Assembly: GCA_004212135.1 (NCBI GenBank)
Contig: RXIE01000111.1
Span: 1 to 16,784, forward strand
Length of the DNA stretch: 16,784 nt
Direction of reading: 5' to 3'
DNA from: Candidatus Methanophagales archaeon ANME-1-THS
Lineage (GTDB): Archaea > Halobacteriota > Syntropharchaeia > Alkanophagales > Methanospirareceae
Positions 13,194-16,784 of this stretch are shown one piece after another (within the stretch, counting starts at the first letter, position 1; each line of letters starts with the position of its first letter). The notes below the pieces were generated by a model, which saw only the letters and a program-made list of their open reading frames with translations, made no database searches and was not told the origin of the DNA. The translations under genes and the position numbers were made by a program.

Positions 13194-13490
13194 ATGCTCA
13201 CCTTATGCATACAATATGAGAACCCTTCTGAGCTGGAAATTGCAGACACGTTTCTGAAACGCAGCGTGGGATTAATGTTCCGAAAACCTGGCAGATACCA
13301 TATCATCCTCACCATTCCAAAACCTCAACCTGTCCTGATTCATACCTTCTTCATGCGATTCCCGATCGATGTCACCTTTTATAACCAGGCGGGCGGGGTG
13401 GTAAAGCACGTTGCGCATCTAAAGCCCTGGCGTGTTACATATTGTATGCATAAGGTGAGCATGGTTGTGGAACGGACTTCTGAGGTATGA
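13194..13490 (+). CDS. DUF192 family protein, N-terminus uncertain, C-terminus short
   Basis: The product from ATG 13194 is 98 residues and carries the DUF192 (PF02643) signature: ADTFLKRSVGLMFRK (about 18-32), then HTFFMRFPIDVTFYNQAGGV and LKPWRVTYCMHK. DUF192 proteins are small beta-barrel proteins of unknown function found widely in archaea. The frame is open upstream to 13056 (starting only at TTG), giving a 46-residue extension containing GIPALDENARKGTGDALHKA. That reads like protein but belongs to no family I know and has no ribosome binding site. The usual C-terminal part after the ELP/ERT strand, ending in a VGD-type motif, is missing because a TGA comes early, so the gene may be 3'-truncated. 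Function cannot be assigned. Confidence 0.75.
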   Translation: MLTLCIQYENPSELEIADTFLKRSVGLMFRKPGRYHIILTIPKPQPVLIHTFFMRFPIDVTFYNQAGGVVKHVAHLKPWRVTYCMHKVSMVVERTSEV

Positions 13491-13588
13491 CCAAAGGACC
13501 TGGAAGGGCTATAAAACAGGTATTTCGGATAGTGCTGCAGTAAAAAACAGATAGATAAGCAAGGGCTTCGTCTACTTTTAAATTGAGA

Positions 13589-13691
13589 GGGAGTTCTAAT
13601 TTGGAGGAATGTAGGAGTATGGTTTGGGGGTTAGGGAGGTAATAAAAGTCACACCATAGCGTCCTATAACTTCATTCTCCTTAGAACTCCC
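13589..13691. repeat. Imperfect inverted repeat in an intergenic region
   Basis: GGGAGTTCTAA (13589-13599), followed by GGAGGAATG to 13611, is the inverse of CATTCTCCTTAGAACTCCC (13673-13691), with a TTT and a G extra on the left. The outer octamer AAGGGCTT (13561-13568) also reappears inverted as AAGCCCTT (13804-13811). It lies between the DUF192 gene and a small membrane protein gene, in a 390-base stretch that otherwise holds a TATAAAA box (13510-13516) and no supported gene. A miniature element or a structured RNA are both possible. Confidence 0.5.
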
Positions 13692-13880
13692 ATGTCGCGA
13701 TGCTTCTCCATATCGCTATTGGTACTGCGTGCTTTTAAAAGTATAAGGTCTTGGAGTTCTTATTTTAAGTATTTACTCGAGGTTCTTACTCCGTCTCCTT
13801 ATCACAAGCCCTTAGCCATTTTTATTATCGCTTTTCCGAATATTCTACATCAAGTGCAATCCCGTGGAATGGGATATACA

Positions 13881-14177
13881 ATGACGAATAAGCCGCACCT
13901 CAACCAGCAGAATATTGAAAACATTGTAAAATGGTTATGTGGGCTTTGGGCATTCGGATTAGGTCTTCGCTTAACCATAGAGCTGTTAGCAAGTGACGGC
14001 TGGATACACATTCCTAAGCATCCTTTAAATATCTGGTTTGATTTTTTACCGCTATGCATTTTTGGATTTATTGTTGTACTTGTTGAAGGAAGAAGTTTAA
14101 TCCTCGTAGCGCGCAGAAGAAAGCCAGAATCTGTGGATTTCATTGAAAGTTTTTTGTTCAATGTGGGAAAAAAATAA
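13881..14177 (+). CDS. Small two-helix membrane protein, unknown
   Basis: About 98 residues from ATG 13881 (MTNKPHLNQQNIENIVKWL). The two hydrophobic stretches are CGLWAFGLGLRLTIELL (about 21-37) and FLPLCIFGFIVVLVEG (about 54-70), with a basic linker and tail (LVARRRKPESVDF) after the second. I recognise no family. The frame is open upstream to ATG 13692, but those codons overlap the inverted repeat and look non-coding. ATG 13869 is an alternative start. GGGATA stands just before 13881. A 10-base inverted repeat (14200-14232) lies downstream, between this gene and the next operon. The stop is TAA. Confidence 0.55.
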   Translation: MTNKPHLNQQNIENIVKWLCGLWAFGLGLRLTIELLASDGWIHIPKHPLNIWFDFLPLCIFGFIVVLVEGRSLILVARRRKPESVDFIESFLFNVGKK

Positions 14178-14199
14178 TCAATTCTCCGATAGTGATAAA

Positions 14200-14232
14200 G
14201 AGCAATATTGCCTATCTAAGGAAATATTGCTC
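14200..14232. promoter_or_regulatory. Perfect 10-base inverted repeat, terminator or operator
   Basis: GAGCAATATT (14200-14209) and AATATTGCTC (14223-14232) are exact complements with a 13-base loop. It lies 22 bases after the membrane protein stop and 29 before the next ATG, so it may end the first transcript or be the binding site of the winged-helix protein encoded third in the following operon. No T tract follows it. Confidence 0.55.
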
Positions 14233-14261
14233 AACATGAGCACAAAAGGGTGGGAAGAACC

Positions 14262-14450
14262 ATGAAGAACATATCGTTCATGCTTGATAGAAAAGTCAGT
14301 CAGCAGGTAGAAAGGGAAGTGGATACGTTGAAGCGGACGTTAAGAAGGGATAAGATAGAATTTGTCTTAGGTCATTTGACGCCAACGGAACGATTTGAGT
14401 ATGCGTGTCGTGTTTTTGAGTTAGATGAAGTGATGGAACTCAAATGGTGA
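14262..14450 (+). CDS. Unrecognised 62-residue helical protein
   Basis: A small, charged protein beginning MKNISFMLDRKVSQQVEREV, with Cys only at position 49, predicted mostly helical and without a membrane segment. I know no family for it. The start ATG 14262 is preceded by GGTGGGAAG; the frame could extend to GTG 14250. The last bases overlap the next gene (ATGGTGA, 14444-14450), so translation is coupled. It is the first gene of a compact three-gene operon with a pilin-like membrane peptide and a winged-helix protein, downstream of a 10-base inverted repeat. A regulatory or adaptor role is possible but only inferred from position. Confidence 0.65.
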   Translation: MKNISFMLDRKVSQQVEREVDTLKRTLRRDKIEFVLGHLTPTERFEYACRVFELDEVMELKW

Positions 14451-14551
14451 AAAAGTATGGTAAGATGCTGCTAAGCGACGTTTCACCAGTAGTTGGAGCC
14501 GCTTTGGCTATTATAACACTGTGGCTGCTGGTATTGGTGATATTTGGTTGA
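14444..14551 (+). CDS. 35-residue pilin-like membrane micro-protein
   Basis: A very short frame encoding a basic N-terminus (MVKKYGKMLLSD), then VSPVVGAALAIITLWLLVLV and IFG. The SPVVGA motif and hydrophobic helix match the N-terminal segment of archaeal type IV pilins (Pilin_N, PF07790), where a prepilin peptidase would cut before the hydrophobic core. The protein stops right after the helix, with no globular pilin domain, so it is either a truncated pilin or a dedicated single-helix peptide. It starts inside the end of the 62-residue gene (ATGGTGA overlap) and is followed 24 bases later by the winged-helix gene with its own AGGAGG. This tight packing argues for a real gene, not a relic. Confidence 0.6.
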   Translation: MVKKYGKMLLSDVSPVVGAALAIITLWLLVLVIFG

Positions 14552-14575
14552 CATGAAAATAAGAGGAGGGGAAAA

Positions 14576-14899
14576 ATGAATGAAAGAAAGCTCTTAGAAG
14601 CGCAAATAACGGGAAACCTACCTGCTAGAGAAGGATGTCAAGCTCGTAAAGTTCAAAGGAGCAAATTAGAGATAATGGCAGATATCCTCTTCGTGGCGAG
14701 AAATGGTGCAGGGAAAACTGCGATTGTATACAGAGCGAATCTCAATTTCACTCGATTAAAAAGTTACCTCACCTGTTTGGAAGCTAAAGGATTGCTCGAG
14801 AATATAGGCACGGTCTATAAGTCAACAGAAAGAGGGAACGAATTTCTGCGTGATTATGCACGGATGTGCGAGGCGTTGGAGTGTTCGCGACTCGAGTGA
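14576..14899 (+). CDS. HTH_45-type archaeal winged-helix regulator
   Basis: A 107-residue protein with the archaeal winged-helix layout of PF14947. SKLEIMADILFVARNGAGKT (about 29-48) is followed by IVYRANLNFTRLKSYLTCLE (helix-turn-helix, about 50-69), the wing KGLLENIGTVYKSTERGNEF, and a C-terminal helix LRDYARMCEALE for dimerisation. The GAGKT here is not a P-loop; the position matches the loop between helices 1 and 2 in this family. A strong AGGAGG (14564-14569) lies six bases before ATG 14576. As third gene of the operon it may regulate the operon through the inverted repeat at 14200-14232; this is inference. It is convergent with the SAM synthetase gene. The stop is TGA. Confidence 0.85.
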   Translation: MNERKLLEAQITGNLPAREGCQARKVQRSKLEIMADILFVARNGAGKTAIVYRANLNFTRLKSYLTCLEAKGLLENIGTVYKSTERGNEFLRDYARMCEALECSRLE

Positions 14900-15228
14900 A
14901 GAATACTGAGTGAATGGAGCGCTTCATATACCGTGGTAACCGATGATTATCCGTCGGACGAAGGGCATGGCTTGACGTTCATCCGGTTTCGATACACGCT
15001 TCTGTACGCTCAATCGCCCTTACCAGTTCGCTATCAGTCTGTTCTTGCCCCTTCTGAAGGACAGTGTGCTGGTGGACGTTCGCCCGACGATGACAGCGGG
15101 GGCATCGGGCAATACAATCCTTACCCTCAGTATCAGCCGTGGTACAACTTAAGGTCGCCAGGAGTATCAATAATGAAGCTGCATTCCACAATCGATTCGA
15201 GCAGGTCATGAATAAAGGCTTAAAGTGC
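14900..15228. other. Gene-free gap between convergent genes
   Basis: A 329-base stretch that is more GC-rich than the flanking operon and open in several frames on both strands, but no frame shows a family, a ribosome binding site or membrane/signal features. On the minus strand one frame contains a CPRCHRR cluster with only one CxxC and no partner. It may hold a decayed gene or a structured RNA; I can support neither. Confidence 0.4.
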
Positions 15229-16437
15229 TCAAAATACGCTCAATTCACCTCGAATCACCATCTCAGTGATATCCGCAATATTCGAAAGCCACTCATCGGT
15301 TATCCGTTTCACATTTGCTTCCACCGCTTCACGGTTCACCCCACTCTTCGAGAGGACCTGAGCCGTTGCTACCTTCGGATCGTCGATCCTCCGGCTGATC
15401 TCCGAGAGCAGTTTTATGCTGACCTCCTGAACACCCTCGACGTTCTCTACAATCTCGCTGGCGATTTTATTCGCGAGCAAGTTGTAGATCTTCCCCGTAT
15501 GGTTCACTGGATTTTTTCCCGAGGCGCCTTCCATGCTTATCGGCCTGCCCGGCGTAATGAGCCCGTTGCACCGATTACCGCGACCCGCAGCTCCGTCATC
15601 GCCCATCTCCGCTGAGGTACCGGTCACCGTAAGATAGACCGATGTGGGCGTGTCCGCCATGTTGACCAGCGTATGGACCTCACGGGATGTATACTCTTCC
15701 GCTACGCCGCTTATAAAGTCCATTAATCGCTGCTTCGCTGCCACATAGTGGTCATAATCATCCACGTATTTCGAAACGAAGGCATCACCAACAGTGATAG
15801 TGATTATATCCCTTTCTCTGAGCGCCATCACCTTCATATCCTCTCCAATCGCCTTCTCCTTCTTACGGAGCTCCGTCATCACCCGGTGTTCAACATTGAA
15901 GGCGATAGATTCAGTCTCAGAGAAGGGAGCATGACCAACGCCAAATGAGGTATCATTTGCCATCGGCATCTCTGGATTCATGCCCTCTGTACGTTTGCCC
16001 TTGAAGACTTCTATGAGGTCCGAAGAACCCTTTCCCAACTTACTGTCCACGACGACGTGCCGTTCCACATCCAGATTGCGCACGTTCTTCAGGTATTCCT
16101 TCGTCGCAAGCGTCGCAACGATATCAACTGGTATCTCCTCGCGTTCAAAGACCCTCGTCGCTCGCCCGCCCAAGACGATATAGATCGGTGATATAACCTC
16201 GCCGCCACCATATCGCGGATTTGACCTGCCCGCCACGAGTTGCACTTTATCCGTGTTGTGGTGCAAGATCATCCCGGTTTTCCTTCGATACTCCTTGCAT
16301 AACGCGACACTCACCGCCTCGGCTATACCATCGCATAAGCTATCTGGATGTCCTAACCCTTTTCGCTCCACCATCTCGATCTCCTGCTGCTCCATGGGTT
16401 CCCGATTGACAAACTCAACCTTTATATTCCGCTTCAT
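15229..16437 (-). CDS. mat: S-adenosylmethionine synthetase, archaeal type
   Basis: A 402-residue archaeal methionine adenosyltransferase (PF01941), which makes S-adenosylmethionine from ATP and methionine in the cytoplasm. Family landmarks are VERKGLGHPDSLCDGIAEAV (about 23-42), LHHNTDKVQLVAGRSNPRYG (about 58-77) and, towards the C-terminus, GRPISMEGASGKNPVNHTGK, which carry the substrate- and metal-binding residues. The length is normal (about 400). The start is placed at ATG 16437, because GGAGGT (complement of 16444-16449) stands six bases before it; a longer frame to 16455 would overlap that site. It follows the ZPR1 gene by about 33 bases on the same strand, so both are likely co-transcribed. 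The stop is TGA. Long open frames on the plus strand across this gene are shadows. Confidence 0.96.
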   Translation of the reverse strand: MKRNIKVEFVNREPMEQQEIEMVERKGLGHPDSLCDGIAEAVSVALCKEYRRKTGMILHHNTDKVQLVAGRSNPRYGGGEVISPIYIVLGGRATRVFEREEIPVDIVATLATKEYLKNVRNLDVERHVVVDSKLGKGSSDLIEVFKGKRTEGMNPEMPMANDTSFGVGHAPFSETESIAFNVEHRVMTELRKKEKAIGEDMKVMALRERDIITITVGDAFVSKYVDDYDHYVAAKQRLMDFISGVAEEYTSREVHTLVNMADTPTSVYLTVTGTSAEMGDDGAAGRGNRCNGLITPGRPISMEGASGKNPVNHTGKIYNLLANKIASEIVENVEGVQEVSIKLLSEISRRIDDPKVATAQVLSKSGVNREAVEANVKRITDEWLSNIADITEMVIRGELSVF

Positions 16438-16470
16438 TGTTCTACCTCCGCCCATTTGATGCCCTCTTAC

Positions 16471-16784
16471 TCATTCAATATCCTCAATCATAGTTTTAAC
16501 CTTCTCGGAGATGATCGCGCTGTTACCGGTGGGGTCATCGATGATCAACGTCATACCCGCCTCCCCCGACTTTATTTGCGCTATACGTTTCAGAACCTCA
16601 TCCGCCCGCTCCTTTCCCGTCTCATCTCGGCTCAGGAGATGGACCACATCCTCCACTCGCTCGAGGACGCCTTCCACCGTCGTGATAAACGCTTCTCCCC
16701 GTTTGGGCTCGATACTCACCCCCAACTCGGGTATCTCAATGCTCCCCGATGAAGACCGTACCACGAGTGCATTCAAATCCTCCT
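16471..16784 (-). CDS. ZPR1 zinc-finger protein, C-terminal part (5' end outside)
   Basis: The visible 104 residues are the C-terminal region of an archaeal ZPR1-type protein (PF03367). Reading in from the window edge, the order is DLNALVVRSSSGSIEIPELG, VSIEPKRGEAFITTVEGVLE and, at the end, DDPTGNSAIISEKV. The zinc-binding cysteines at the N-terminus lie outside the window. The frame is open to the window end, so the TTG at 16776 is internal and not the start. In eukaryotes ZPR1 binds eEF1A and acts as its folding chaperone; archaeal function is less clear. It precedes the SAM synthetase gene in one operon. The TGA stop is at 16471-16473. Confidence 0.88.
   Translation of the reverse strand, partial: EDLNALVVRSSSGSIEIPELGVSIEPKRGEAFITTVEGVLERVEDVVHLLSRDETGKERADEVLKRIAQIKSGEAGMTLIIDDPTGNSAIISEKVKTMIEDIE

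Noticed and set aside
14700..14720. GAGKT in the HTH_45 protein as an ATP-binding P-loop
   Set aside because: It lacks the full G-x4-GK-T/S loop and strand context and lies between helices of the winged-helix fold.
14979..15209. A minus-strand frame with a CPRCHRR cluster, considered as a small zinc protein
   Set aside because: Only one CxxC, no partner ligands, no ribosome binding site, and the frame breaks soon after; nothing else supports a gene.
15139..15615. Open frames on the plus strand over the SAM synthetase gene
   Set aside because: They are shadows of a highly conserved gene on the other strand and show no family likeness.
1..16784. General recoding of TAG (all TAG read as an amino acid)
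   Set aside because: Several genes end naturally at TAG (PGF-CTERM protein with TAG-TGA, epimerase-like gene, the methyltransferase after its usual last residues), so TAG works as a stop here; only two sites are unusual.

Overview
This window looks like a piece of an archaeal chromosome, probably a euryarchaeon of the Halobacteriota. The ANME-1/Methanophagales or Syntrophoarchaeum type is my best guess, from gene content, medium GC and abundance of decayed elements; it is not proven. The archaeal markers are an HMf-type histone, an archaeal-type S-adenosylmethionine synthetase next to a ZPR1 zinc-finger protein, an archaeal SepF, a PGF-CTERM surface protein, a pilin-like SPVVG small protein, a SemiSWEET, and TATA boxes 25-40 bases upstream of several starts. 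No rRNA, tRNA or CRISPR array was seen.

Layout. (1) Bases 1-4360 read like a defence island: the 3' part of an unrecognised gene, a DUF499 ATPase, a small in-frame open stretch after the ATPase TAG stop, and an MNT nucleotidyltransferase/HEPN pair, with overlapping or closely packed ends. (2) Bases 4361-6645 are gene-poor. They hold one membrane protein gene, one secreted PGF-CTERM protein gene, and three 5'-truncated group II intron tails, one of which keeps an intact domain V. (3) Bases 6646-9324 carry a NeuC-like epimerase family gene, a D-cysteine desulfhydrase relic, sepF, and a methyltransferase gene broken by two frameshifts. (4) Bases 9325-11231 carry a C2H2 zinc-finger gene, the histone gene and a divergent bacterial-PH-domain gene interrupted by one TAG. 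(5) Bases 11232-13490 hold a winged-helix regulator preceded by a palindrome, a convergent SemiSWEET gene, a nucleoside-deoxyribosyltransferase-like gene and a DUF192 gene. (6) Bases 13491-14899 hold a small membrane protein and a compact operon of a 62-residue unknown, a 35-residue pilin-like membrane peptide and an HTH_45 winged helix. (7) Bases 14900-16784 hold the ZPR1 to SAM-synthetase operon on the minus strand.

The most unusual material is non-coding. A 77-base repeat (5245-5321 and 11466-11542) ends in a hairpin followed by five T, with one compensated base pair between copies. A nested hairpin repeat (4362, 6389, 9389) recurs beside or near the intron relics. Several further inverted repeats are also present. 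Gene breakage is frequent (two frameshifts, one internal TAG, one truncated enzyme), so the region is either decaying or carries base-calling errors. No single complete new system can be claimed. The best candidates are the 77-base RNA-like repeat, the pilin-like/winged-helix micro-operon, and the DUF499-linked cluster.
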